DNA of 64,000 nucleotides from Hymenoscyphus infarciens. Taxonomy: Eukaryota > Ascomycota > Leotiomycetes > Helotiales > Helotiaceae. Below are positions 46,077 through 56,943 of this stretch, piece after piece; within the stretch, counting starts at the first letter, position 1, and each line of letters starts with the position of its first letter. The position numbers and the translations under genes are program-made. Below the pieces are notes generated by a model, which was given only the letters and a program-made list of their open reading frames with translations, was not told the DNA's origin and searched no databases. The DNA is taken from NCBI GenBank assembly GCA_001414345.1, contig LLCB01000094.1, positions 1 through 64,000 of the forward strand, written 5' to 3'.

Positions 46077-46206
46077 ACAGGGCTAGTACAATAACATGAA
46101 AGTTGAGCTCCCCAACACTAGAGTACATGTGGGAGCCAGGGCACGAAAAGACTGCGAATCACACGAACACTTTCAAAACATTTTGCAATTACTATGGAAA
46201 TTCCCT

Positions 46207-47488
46207 TTAGCCCTTGAATGGAGTCTCAGTAGGGGCTTCTGCTTGGGGTGCAATCCTTGCCAGATGGCGCCTTTGTCCGGTTTTCCAATCCACGAGTGCC
46301 GAGTGAGATGTCACTCTATTATCCCATACAACAACGGTCTTCTCCTGCCACTTCACCCTGGCCTGGAAATCAGCCCCATACGCGATGTGATCATACAGGA
46401 ATTTCTGACGGGTATTAGCTTGATCCGCCCATCATTTTGACAAGATACATGACTTACCAACAACGCATCGCTTTCTTCTTGCTTGTACCCCACAATACTT
46501 CGAGTAACTGACGGTACATTAGTAATTATTGGGAGAGAACATGCCTTAAAAGATACTCACATTGAGGGTTGACATATAACGCCTTCTCCCCAGTCACCGG
46601 GTGTGTTCTGACGATTGGATGCTCGCTCATCACTGGCTCCCTGCGCACCGCTCCTCCTTTATTTCTTGACGCGTTTACTTGCTCAATGCCAGAATGGATT
46701 GCCTTCAGTCCATGCAACCTCTCCTGGAAGCCTGGACTCAGTCGATTATAGGCCTCGACTTGATTGGCGAAAAGTGTGTCTCCTCCTGCTTCGGGAACAT
46801 CGAGGATATATAGAAATGTTGTTCCGGGGGGTTGGTTCTCATAAGAAACATCCGAATGCCAGGCCACGGAACTTGTTCTAGTTTGGAAGAAGGCATCTGC
46901 GGTTTTATCTCCCAGGCCTCTGTGTACAAGATGAACCTCGGGGTAACCCTTTGGTGCTCCTGAAGTAGGGTGGATGTGTAATCGTCCGAAATATCGGCCA
47001 TAGTCGAGAGCTTCGGCGATTGGCAGATCTGCAAAATCTTGATCCCGAAATGCCACAACTTTTCTTTCTGCAACAAGTCTTGCCAATTGGTCCTTCCCAG
47101 CGTTGGTTAACTTGCTGAGTTGTACACCCTTCACCTCAGTGCCAATTGTGGGCGTCAAGTCTGTGACCTCGGTTCCTTCTGGAAGGATATCGGGATATTT
47201 TGGATCAGCATCTAGGCCATGGTCTCGATGCTCGAACCGTTCGAGAGGAGGAAAGCTCTCGTTGCCCCAGTGTGGCAGATAGTTTTGATACTGCACTTGT
47301 TAGCCGGGGCATTGTCTGCTATCTCATTGGCCACTTACTTTGGCAGCGTCTTTGCCCTCTTCCTCGGCTGACTTTTCGTACCCAATTGGTGCCAGTTCCT
47401 TATAAGGACCAGTGTTGGAGGTCAGCCTCACCGTTGTTCTCTCGGTCTCGCTTGGAGTTGTGATTGTTTCGACAGCAGATGGAGCCAT
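46207..47488 (-). CDS. TauD/TfdA-type alpha-ketoglutarate dioxygenase
   Basis: Four exons, complement(46207..46404, 46458..46507, 46561..47290, 47339..47488), with introns of 48, 53 and 53 nt; 375 aa. All junctions keep frame and rebuild family phrases (VNPQ-FTRSIVGYKQEES). Fe(II) ligands are H195-x-D197 in AWHSDVSYE and the distal His344 in NRVTSHSALVDW; an Arg-rich RRHLAR after it supplies the 2-oxoglutarate Arg. Length and layout match fungal sulfonate/taurine dioxygenases (Jlp1-like), which release sulfite from organosulfonates using 2-oxoglutarate and O2. Substrate is inference. No targeting signal is seen, so it is probably cytosolic. Confidence 0.92.
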
Positions 47489-48006
47489 GGTTGCAAATTT
47501 GATTTGGATTGTAATTTGGGAGGGGGGTTTCCAACTTGATGAGGCAACGCCACTTCTTTATATCACTGTAACCCCATTCAAAGTTGCCCAGGTAGGTATT
47601 GCGTCTTCAGCAAGTTGCCGATCGGGTAACCAAACAACCCCTCTTTGAGGCATATATAGGTGGTTACCGATGAACATACTTTGCACACTCACAAATTCCC
47701 GAACTTCATTGGCGGGCAACTGTTTGAGATAGCAGTGAAGATAGATATCCGGGAGGGGAGGAGCCAAATTACAAGAATTAATTCTGTAATTTCTACCTGT
47801 TTTACGAGGGTACGCCTTTACTATTGGTGACGCTAAGGAATGATGCAATCATTCTCAATATCACAACATGAAATACCTATCGTGACCTCTGATTACTCGG
47901 AGATGTTGCCCCAACAGTGTTCAACGAACATGACCAATAACCATGCCTGCCAATTCCACGCTAGCTGACTCACTCCTATTCGTTCTTAAATCTTTGACTT
48001 CTTCTA
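47489..48006. other. Promoter side of TauD gene and spacer
   Basis: Upstream region of the dioxygenase. No coding frame is supported; the 291-nt antisense frame at 47558 has no family. Confidence 0.4.
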
Positions 48007-48283
48007 CTCGGCCGGGTTTCGGGTTTGTCCCACCCGGGTTAGCCGTGCTTCTGCCTTACCAAAAAATCTTGCCCCTTTCAATAATGTATAACAAATAAGC
48101 TATAAACTAAAACTCGTCAAAGATTATATTAAAAGAAAGGTATTTAATCTTTCTATGCGTCTATATACGCGGGGACGATTTCTTTTGCTACTAACAGGCA
48201 GTAATTATAGTCCTTATAAAAAGCACTTTTTCCCACCTTATTTTTGGTGTTCCTCGCTTACAACTGGGACAAGCCCGGCCGAG
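48007..48283. mobile_element. 277-bp TA-flanked inverted-repeat element
   Basis: The left end CTCGGCCGGG, after a 7-bp insertion (TTTCGGG), continues TTTGTCCCA. The right end, read in complement, is CTCGGCCGGGCTTGTCCCA. TA dinucleotides flank both ends (48005-48006, 48284-48285). The interior is very AT-rich and non-coding. The structure fits a Tc1/mariner-type MITE. It lies between the TauD and NMD3 genes. Confidence 0.65.
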
Positions 48284-48608
48284 TACCTAGGTGGTGGAAG
48301 TTAAGCACTTGAATATAGAGTAAGCCAGTCACGTGATTCTGCTCTTTTCTGAACGAAACAACCTCTAAACAATCAGAAAAAAAGGAGAGCTAGCTAACTC
48401 AAGTCCTGCAAAGAGCTCTAATCCGAGCCCTACCTTACCAGGTACGGATTATCAAATCGTGACTCTTTGGTGGCGTTGCTGAGCAAGACTATCTCGGCTA
48501 TTCCCTGGTGCGGTCTTAATCATAATCGCGGGGCAATATTTTCCAACATTTTTCTTATCGAGACAGAGCAAACACCACAGCTTCACGAGAAACAAGAAAG
48601 CCGCAAAC
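48284..48608. promoter_or_regulatory. Upstream region of NMD3
   Basis: 325 bp between the MITE-like element and the NMD3 ATG, so the NMD3 promoter is probably here. No TATA box is obvious. Confidence 0.4.
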
Positions 48609-50231
48609 ATGTCGGCCATGGATATTGATGCCCCGGTGTCTATTGCACCCCAGATTAGAGGCGAGCAGACGAATGCCACGTAAGCTGAGCGCAAGGTTTC
48701 CGCATGAAGTTGAAATAGCTAACTCCCCCTCTTTAGTATTCTCTGCTGCAACTGCGGCGCTCCCATCGACGGAACCACCTCTGCAGGCGCTCTCTGCTAC
48801 GACTGCGTCAAGCTCACGATAGATGTCTCAGGTGGAATCCAGCGCGAGGCGACCCTTCATTTCTGCAGAGACTGCGAACGATGGCTATTACCCCCCACCA
48901 GTTGGATTGTCGCCGCCCTCGAATCCCGAGAACTCCTCGCCCTTTGTCTGAAGAAATTACGAGGTTTACACAAGGTCCGGATTATCGACGCAAGTTTTAT
49001 ATGGACGGAGCCGCATTCTCGAAGAGTCAAAGTCAAGCTCACCATCCAAGATTCCGTTTCCGAAGGGGTTGTGTTGCAGCAGGCATTCGAGGTGGAATAT
49101 GTGGTGGCTTATCAGCAATGTCCCGATTGCGCGAAATCGTACACAGCAAATACATGGCGAGCATGCGTACAAGTTCGACAAAAGGTTCCACACAAGAGGA
49201 CTTTCCTATACCTCGAACAACTCATTCTCAAGCACGGTGCACACAAGGATACAATCAACATCAAGGAAGTCAAAGATGGGTTGGATTTCTATTACGCACA
49301 CCGGAACACGGCTGAAAAATTTGTCGACTTCTTACACTCAGTAGCGCCCGTTCAAAGCAAAAAATCACAAGAACTCATTTCCATGGATATTCACACCTCA
49401 ACCAAGTCATACAAATTCTCATACTCCGTCAGCCTGGTCCCAATCTGCAAAGACGACTTGGTGGCGATACCTATAAAGTTAGCACGACAAATCGGCAACA
49501 TTTCTCCCTTGGGACTATGTTATAAAATCGGTACAACAATTAACATCCTCGACCCACAAACACTTCAAACAGCAGATATCAGCACTCCAATTTACTGGCG
49601 TGCGCCTTTCACATCCCTTGCCGACGTTCAAGAGCTGGTAGAGTTTGTTGTTATGGATATCGAGCCCATCGGAGGACAAAAAGGAAAATGGTTACTCGCA
49701 GAAGCAACAGTGGCTCGCGCATCAGATCTTGGATCAAACGACAAGACCTACTACACCCGAACACACCTCGGAAACGTGTTACATCCTGGAGACTCGGTCA
49801 TGGGCTACATGTTAACCGGAACCAACTTCAACAGCCCTCAATACGACGCACTAGAAGAATCCAACACCTACTCATCCCAAATCCCCGACGTCCTGTTGGT
49901 CAAGAAATTCTACGCCCGAAAGAGAAAGTCCAAGAACCGCTCTTGGAGACTCAAGCGTATGACGAGGGATGATGGAGATTTGCTACCGAAGAAATCCGAT
50001 CAGGTCAAGATGGATAATGATTATGAGATGTTCTTGAGGGATGTGGAGGAGGATGCTGAGTTAAGGGCTACGATGGCTCTTTATAAGGCTCAGCAGCAGG
50101 CTAAGAAGGATGCGGAGGCTATGAGTGTGGTGGAGACCGATGATGGGGAGGAGGATGAGACGCCGCATATTGATATGGAGGAGTTGCTGGATGAGTTTGA
50201 TGAGCTTCAGATTGCGCATGTGGAGCCATGA
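48609..50231 (+). CDS. NMD3: 60S ribosomal subunit export adaptor NMD3
   Basis: Two exons, join(48609..48679, 48737..50231), with a 57-nt intron; 521 aa. The N-terminal zinc region shows C27-x2-C30, C44-x2-C47 and C67-x2-C70, followed by CPDCAKSY, as in Nmd3. The body carries YYAHRNTAEKFVDFLHSVAP and an eIF5A/L21e-like middle. The acidic C-terminus ends in a Leu-rich stretch (DMEELLDEFDELQIAHVEP) that fits the Crm1-type export signal. Nmd3 loads on pre-60S particles in the nucleus and brings them out through Crm1 (family knowledge). The length matches yeast Nmd3 (518 aa). Confidence 0.96.
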
Positions 50232-51371
50232 TTCGTTTGATAAATGTCGTTTTCTGCAGGGCTTTGGGAAAGAGATTATCGGCGTTCTGGGCGAGGGTTC
50301 GTGTTAATACTGGCCAGGGCATGGCGGGGGGTGTTGGCAACTTAAAAGTGTGTTTGTGCAGGGTTTTAGCATATTCACTGTTGTTTGTGTACACTGCGTC
50401 ATGGAATCAATGAAGCATATGATCTTTCCATTTTCTGCTTTACTTGCCTACACGATCTCATTTTTGATTCAGTCAAGTTACTGGGTTTCATGATTTCTTC
50501 GGGCATGCTTACAGGTTCTGGCAATGCACAATCCTTACAATCACACCACACTCCACACTCTCGCTTTCCCGGCCGTGGAGGTGAGACCAATATAAAAGAG
50601 TGTTGTGGGTAGCATATCCAATGCTTCGCCTTTGAATCTTGAAATAGGGGTAATTTGTTTGTTCGAGATCATTCTTTTCTTTTTTTTGCTTCACTTCGTG
50701 GACTTAGCCTATTTTCGAAAAGTTAGGCTTTTGACAGGGTTGAGCCTTGCTCAATCCCTTATGTCTCATTCGAGAGAAAAACTCGTATTCGAGGGGATAG
50801 GATTAGGTAATTACGTACCTTGGCTGATTCCATGGTCGTCGACTAGAGGTCATGATCCTTTCTCCAATGTAATCCAGAACTTTGAGGGAATCGGTCGTTT
50901 CTATTTTGTCTCGCTTACCCCTTAATTGTCGTGGCAGACTTCGCCAGTTGTCTTGTCAGTACATGACGATGAGTTCTTTCTCTTGTGAGAGTCACGATGG
51001 CATGGTAAGCTGGTTCCCTACACAGACACGGCAGTTTTACAATTTACGTCACAATGCAGATTCCGAGTACCAATGGAGATATGCTTGCAGCTTTTTAAAC
51101 GTTTACACGCCAGCGCTGACATACAGGCTATACTGTACATACACTTCGTCGAAAGAGAAGCGGAGGAACGCCAGAGGTGGGAATACGTGAAATGACGACA
51201 TGTTTGAAGAGAAGAACATTCTATTTGGTCCAGGCAAAATGGAGTTGTGTTAGGGTTGGAGTAAATGTTAGTTGCATACGAGTGGGGAACTCTCCATCCT
51301 TGAATGCTCATACTCGGTGTACAATTCATAAGGGGCCACATTATTTGAGTAAATAGTACCAGGAAGTATTA
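50232..51371. other. Intergenic, no gene supported
   Basis: No family is recognised in the short frames here. T-rich tracts near 50678-50690 fit a 3' flank of NMD3. Confidence 0.45.
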
Positions 51372-51459
51372 CTCTCCCCCCCCCCTAAACTAAATGTAAT
51401 CGCACGGCCGCTGTGCTGTACTCCCTGTGCACTCTACATTTAGTTCCGGAGGGGGAGAG
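51372..51459. mobile_element. 88-bp TA-flanked palindromic element
   Basis: Left end CTCTCCCCC plus a longer C-run, then AACTAAATGTA. The right end in complement is CTCTCCCCCTCCGG, then AACTAAATGTA and a shared GCAC further in. TA flanks both sides (51370-51371, 51460-51461). Almost the whole element can fold as one hairpin. It is probably a very short MITE or internally deleted copy. Confidence 0.65.
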
Positions 51460-52176
51460 TAAGAGCCTTCGCGAACCAAAAAATACACAATTGACAAGTC
51501 AATAGTTGACGAAAACGGGGGGAGGGATCAACTGACTCAAAACACTATGCCTCCCGATTCTTGCCGATGATTGTCTCGACTTCTTGTGTTACAATACTCG
51601 GTGATCGGAAGTGCGATGGCATGTAGAAAGAAAGAATCTCACTGCGATCTGAAGTTGAAAGAAGAAAATGTGTGAATGAGGTGGTGTTCGCTTATTGGCT
51701 AGATCTTCCAACTTTGGAAGTTTAATCTCCTTGATCGACAGTGAGATCTGATTTCTCCAGTCGTACGCCGATCATTTTCCAAAGTCGACCTAAATCTTCG
51801 AACTTTTAATACCGAAAGCTTCATTCTAGAACAACTCCCCGCAACAGAGCAGCATCACGCAGTACGACTTGGCTAATCGGTGATTGGCCCAAAATCTCGT
51901 GGATATTTTGACGTGTCCGCGTGGAATGGCGTGGAATGCGCAGGTCTCCAGGTCTCATGCAACCAACCTGCCATAGGTAGGCGGCCACCCGCGGCCTTCT
52001 CAAGAGGTGACCAAAAAGTGGTGTGACGATGATATTCGCCACTTTTGGGGTACTTTGGGTCCCAATGTTTTGAGATATATTCATAAACCGTTAGCCCCGC
52101 CTTGATCAACAAACACTACGCACTTATTCTCCGTACCTGACCAAAAGCCCACCATAAACCCCAAACACAAAAAGAC
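51460..52176. promoter_or_regulatory. Upstream region of ankyrin gene
   Basis: Promoter side of the ankyrin-repeat gene. No coding frame is supported. An AC-rich leader (CCCCAAACACAAAAAG) directly precedes the ATG. Confidence 0.4.
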
Positions 52177-53226
52177 ATGAATGAGCTTGTCAAAACACTC
52201 GGTCCCGTCGTCGCGAAAGAGGTCGGACCTCTGATCGCGAAAGAAGGAATCAATTACCTGTCCCAAAGAACAACGTCACCCTCCCACGATCTCGCGACAG
52301 CTGCGAGTTCAAATGATATTTTAACCATCGACTTAATTCTTTCCAAAGACCCGGCAATAAATCGTACCCCCGCTTTAGTTGCAGCAGCTATAAAAGGACG
52401 ACTGAACGTCCTCGACATACTGTTAAACACACCACCACCCTTGAACACTCACTCCTACCGTCACCATACCAAGAATGGGGAAACCACTTTACAATTCCGA
52501 AAACGCTATCTGGATAATTGGGCCGATGGAACGACGCCTTTGGCGGCTGCTGTAACGAACGATCATCGGAAAACAGCAATGTTACTCCTGGAATCTGGAG
52601 CAGATCCAGATGTCTGCACTAAAGGCCGGGATACACCTCTCATGGCTGCCGCGAAAATGGGAAGACTGGACATTGTGAGGCTCCTGCTGTCTTTCGATGC
52701 AGATGTAGATCACAGAGATGGAGCGGGCGATACGGCACTCATTCTCGCTGCTCGAACAGGCCATGCAAACACAGGCAGGTGTCTACTGGAAAACGGTGCT
52801 GATATCGAAGCCAGGAACGTCAAAGGCGGCACAGCTTTATTGGTTGCTGCAAGACATAGCCATCTGGATATGATTGAGATGCTGTTAAAGAGAGGTGCTA
52901 ATATTGAAGCAAGGGATAAGCGAGGATTGGGGGTACTGCATCGAGCTGTCGAGGGTGTTTATTTGATGGGTCATGTTAGTTCGAGTTTGAAGGAGAAATC
53001 TTTGAGGATGCTGTTGGATGCGGGAGCGGATCCACAGATGAGAGATTTGCAGGGAAAGACTCCGGCTCAGAAAGCGGGATGGATAGAAGGAGGGTCGAGA
53101 CTGAGAAAATTGCTGGGTGGTGGTGCTGTTGATTCTCCGCGTACTTCAGCCCATGGCTCCGTTCGTGGCAGTAGAGAGAGAGGGAGACGTGATGATGATC
53201 CGTACGCGAGGTCGAATACGTTTTGA
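52177..53226 (+). CDS. Ankyrin-repeat protein
   Basis: Single exon, 349 aa. About six ankyrin units are visible, roughly residues 35-300. Typical phrases are GTTPLAAAVTNDHRKTAMLL, DTPLMAAAKMGRLDIVRLLL, DTALILAARTGHANTGRCLL, GTALLVAARHSHLDMIEMLL and SLRMLLDAGADP. The first 30 residues (NELVKTLGPVVAKEVGPLIA) form an amphipathic helix. The tail is Ser/Arg/Asp-rich and disordered. It has no NACHT, kinase or other effector domain, so it is probably a stand-alone protein-binding adaptor; the partner is unknown. The AC-rich leader and the open frame from the first ATG support the start. Confidence 0.88.
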   Translation: MNELVKTLGPVVAKEVGPLIAKEGINYLSQRTTSPSHDLATAASSNDILTIDLILSKDPAINRTPALVAAAIKGRLNVLDILLNTPPPLNTHSYRHHTKNGETTLQFRKRYLDNWADGTTPLAAAVTNDHRKTAMLLLESGADPDVCTKGRDTPLMAAAKMGRLDIVRLLLSFDADVDHRDGAGDTALILAARTGHANTGRCLLENGADIEARNVKGGTALLVAARHSHLDMIEMLLKRGANIEARDKRGLGVLHRAVEGVYLMGHVSSSLKEKSLRMLLDAGADPQMRDLQGKTPAQKAGWIEGGSRLRKLLGGGAVDSPRTSAHGSVRGSRERGRRDDDPYARSNTF

Positions 53227-54085
53227 GCGTTCGTTTATAAACGCAAAAAAGAGTCCATCAATACCCAAATTTCACCAAACTCAAACGACAAGGAGCACTA
53301 AACAATTGCTGGGTTTTGTACCCTTTGAACATCTAGATGCTCTGTAGGTCTTGAGATACTTCGATTTTGAACCCTTTGGGAGAAGCAAGTGTTGATAATT
53401 CCCGTCCTCCTCAAGTGTTGTTGGGTTTTCCCCAGAATAAGTTACAAGGACCCAAATCGGCTGTCCGATTGAGCGATGCCAATCGAAGCTCGCTTTTTTC
53501 AATCTCATTCCCCAGCCTCTCTTTTTTTGACAGAGGTGTAGCAGGGTGTTCGGGAGGGGAGGCTGGGAACCTGGTTCGCTTGGAATAATCGAGGGGTTGG
53601 GACAACACCTTGAAGTACAGGAGCAAATATGGACAGTACTTTTTGCCCAGGTGCTTTCTGAGTCTAATTGGGCAAATCGAGTAGTAAGAATTATCGGTCA
53701 AACAGTTAGTCTATTATCTGTTGCGGAATTAGACGTATATAATTGTGTTACGAAGAAGAAAGATCGTGTGAAAACTCAAGACCACCTGGGTAAATTGTTT
53801 TTTGAAAAAAATTTCAAAAAACCCAATTTAAGTCTCCGAAAATCTAATCTCCCCCGAGCAGGAAAGATATAGATATGAGAATTTTTTTGTCAAGGCTGAA
53901 TCGTCAAGTGCCTCTTTACTGCCTCTATATATCCAAGCCACGCAGAATAACGATCACTGAACGACGCAACCTGCAGCATGCATGGATCTAAAAGGTCGCC
54001 GAAATTATTCTTTCCACAAGCCTCATAACTCACAAGTCAGTTCATAGAGCATCATAGTCCGATAACTTCTACACGTCGAGCAGAA
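53227..54085. other. Intergenic, no gene supported
   Basis: No convincing gene. The open stretch at 53546-53872 has no ATG-based start or family. Two similar phrases around TGGGTTTT (53309 and 53421) were noted but are short. Confidence 0.4.
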
Positions 54086-55880
54086 AGGTGATACGGCGGT
54101 TTTTGGCTGGTCAGTTAGAGACCTACAAAATTAGCAAGGCTCTCACAGAGTCTGGTGGAGCTTCAGACGATTTTCAAGAAACCACCACGTTTCTTCATAG
54201 CCACGCACTCACCTTGAACACATTACGAACACTTGGTGATGAATTTGCAAACCCAGAAGATACTGGAATTATTCGCGCGCACGTTGATAGTATACGCCAT
54301 CCCGTGGAGAGATTTCTGATGAAGGTTGAGTTGAAATGTGAGTCAAAGCTGGGATTTCAGGCTGCGAAGGGTTCCGGGGAGTGGTGCGTGGGGGCCATGA
54401 GAGAGTAGAATGGGCGTTGTTTGTCTCCAAGCCAGCGGAGGATTTGAGTAGGAAGATCACCGTTCCCCTTTGCGCGGTGCACATTAAATTGGGAATGCAA
54501 ATGCTGTAAGTTCACTGTGCAATTAACGGGATTTTACTCACATCAACAGTTCAGTCTTGTCTAGTACGAGAACTAGCCTTTCGCTTGAACACTGCAAGAA
54601 AGTGGCTGGAAACCTTTCCGGCACTCTTCCAAACCGTCGCAAAAAGTCGTTCAATCCCTTGCGCGATACTATAGAGTAGCAAAATCGCCAATCGCTTTCT
54701 AAAAAGGAGATCTTCGAGAGAAAGATGTGTGTGATGCCTGATGAACTTGAAAGTTGGATATCAACCTCGCTTCAGGACCTACGCCTCGATGTTCGCCACA
54801 CGCGAATATCTTCTGTAAATGTCGAAGAAGCTGTCAAGAACAACACAATGGAACTTGTCAACATGGTAGCTAACGTGACTAGTCTACTAGAGGTATGATG
54901 GGAGCCTCAAAATGATATTACTCCAAAAATAAGGAAAAGTCATCTGAATAAATGGGCGGAAGCAAGCCGGCATCCTCAACAGTTGTGTGTTCCCTCAAAC
55001 CTGATGAACGAATGTGGACTTGGTTAGTTTTAAGCCGTTACCTCCTTGCAACAGCCCCTGGCGAGATGTTTGGGGACATATGGTATGCTTATGTCCAGAT
55101 TCACGCGGTTATGGTACATAACCGGGGGTGTGAATTTCCATCTTTTAGATGCTCCATTTATTGATGAAGTCTGCAGATATTTGAAAATTTCCCCCGGAAT
55201 GATTTTCAAAACATAACCCGGGAGCGGCAAGTTCTTAAGGGACGGTACCATATCACTGGCTCCCAGGGGCCAAATGATTAAGAGGGCAACATGGCACAAG
55301 TTCGCGAAAGCGAAGGCACATTTCTCAATAGCAATTATCTTAGCTAAATCGGGAACAGCCGGAAAATGTCCAAAACGCAAAACTCCAGCAGCAAGCGGCA
55401 ACCGAGAGGAAGAAGTTACATGGTAGGCTTGTCCGATTCACATTCCGTTTTAAAACGGTCCTGATTGGTTCTATAAGTTCAAGCTGTACTCTCCAAAATA
55501 AAGCTGTCTTATGTTCGTCAAGTCTACTTGAGGAATGCAGTCAAACTTCTTCAAGGATTGGGGTATCGCTGCAAACTGGTAAACAGGAAGGTTTAGAAGA
55601 GAGAGATAGCGAAGAAACCAATGCGCAAGAAGAATACGAAACGAGGCGCTATTTTCGAAGTGTGCACTTCTTTCCGGAAGACATCGAAAAGACCGAAGAT
55701 TTCGGTGCATTGGCGCTTGCTACAGAAAATCTGGCTGGCGAGGTTGAGCAGGCTGATGAGAGTGATGAGAGTGTGTCAAGTAGGGATACTGATGGAGGAG
55801 ATGGAAACATAAATACGGAAAAAATAATGTTGGCTGAGAAGCGGAAAGAAGAGCTTAAGAATGAGAAGTTAGTTACCTAA
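54086..55880 (+). pseudogene. Decayed ubiquitin-like-domain (ULD_2-type) fungal gene
   Basis: Pieces of one fungal protein type appear in order but in different frames. VFGWSVRDLQ (54098) shifts within 30 bp to KISKALTESGGASDDFQETT and TLNTLRTLGDE. HVDSIRHPVERFLMKVEL is then followed, after a shift near 54360, by WALFVSKPAEDLSRKITV. Later parts include DELESWISTSLQDLRLDV (54736) and RGQMIKRATWHKFAKAKAHF with KCPKRK (about 55265-55380), resembling the segment after the ubiquitin-like domain. An acidic tail ends at 55880. Many stops lie between. The N-terminal part matches the start of a large fungal family often found near HET and STAND genes. The family call is from memory of such proteins; pseudogene status is clear. 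Confidence 0.5.
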
Positions 55881-55934
55881 GAAAAGAGGAGTCGAAATTT
55901 CTTTAGTTAAATAAATAGCTTGTTGGAAGGAAAA

Positions 55935-56790
55935 CCCTCTTATATGCTTACACACTTGGTCCAGGTAGACCTCAATGCTCCCACCACGGTGCGAAGTGCC
56001 ATTGCTAGCTCCTACACCGTATTTGGGGTAACGAATCGTTTGTCATTCCTCACCCCTGGTCTCACAAATCGCAAGGGTACTGACACGTTCTTTTACGCAG
56101 GGAAAAAACTGAGTCGATGCCTACGTCTCAAAAGGTGTAACCCTAGATTATCTCCCCACCTCACGTACACAAAAAATGACCGAAGAAAAAATCAGCACAG
56201 CAAAGAACTACGACGCCAAAGCAGAAGTGGAAGGATACATTCGTGATTCGGATATCAAAAGCATATTCTTCATGCCAGTGAGCTCGGTTCATGCATAAGC
56301 ATCTCGTGTGTTAATTAGTTAGTTTGTGAATTCCAAACCCCCCCCCTCAAAAAATGAAAATGCTACCAAGTTTCTAACGTCAAACTCATCAGGATATCAA
56401 TGAGATTTTTGCACTCACGTTGCCATTTGAAGAATCCTCTCGCATTCTTTTACTAACATCCGAGATATTGGAAAATTCATCCTCCCTGCGCTTTTGGAGC
56501 CGGAGATATATAATAGGAATTCTTTTACTTGCGCGATCGCGTTTTATACACCAGTTGAAATGGTTGATAGATGGGCGAAAGTGACAGGGACGAAAGTTGT
56601 TTTTTCAAAAACCTGATCCCGAGCTTGAAAGCGTGCATGCTGCGTTGGAAAAGACGGAAGGGTTGATCACCGAGTACTTATACTTTGGGCCAACTGGTGA
56701 TGATGACCTTAGCTGGATGCTTGAACAGGTCTTTGGGAAGCCGACGGGGTGAGAGGAGTTTGTTGCTGATAACGAACCTTGGTTCGTAGA
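55935..56790 (+). pseudogene. Decayed NmrA-like NAD(P)-binding gene
   Basis: LVQVDLNAPTTVRSAIASSY followed by TVFGVTN (from about 55958) is a typical NmrA-family segment. After frame changes come KNYDAKAEVEGYIRDSDIKS followed by IFFMP (about 56195-56275) and then a C-terminal piece ELESVHAALEKTEGLITEYL with WMLEQVFGKPTG (about 56610-56750). The Rossmann Gly motif at the 5' end is missing and stops separate the blocks. Intact relatives sense NAD(P) redox state or act as reductases; this copy cannot make a full protein. It runs convergent with the O-methyltransferase, about 150 bp away. Confidence 0.65.
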
Positions 56791-56943
56791 CTAAAAATTG
56801 AGGGCATCTTTATCATCTCAGGGGTATCTAAGTTGAGGGACATGGAGGCAAATGTAATTTCAAAGCAAGACGAAATCATCGTTCTATTTCTTGCTATCTA
56901 GACACCATGCATAAAGCGCCCAAATCTGCCCGAGATTCTAGAC

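Noticed and set aside
55030..55401. 123-aa minus-strand ORF
   Set aside because: The plus strand over the same bases carries pieces of the decayed ubiquitin-like-domain gene, so this is its shadow.
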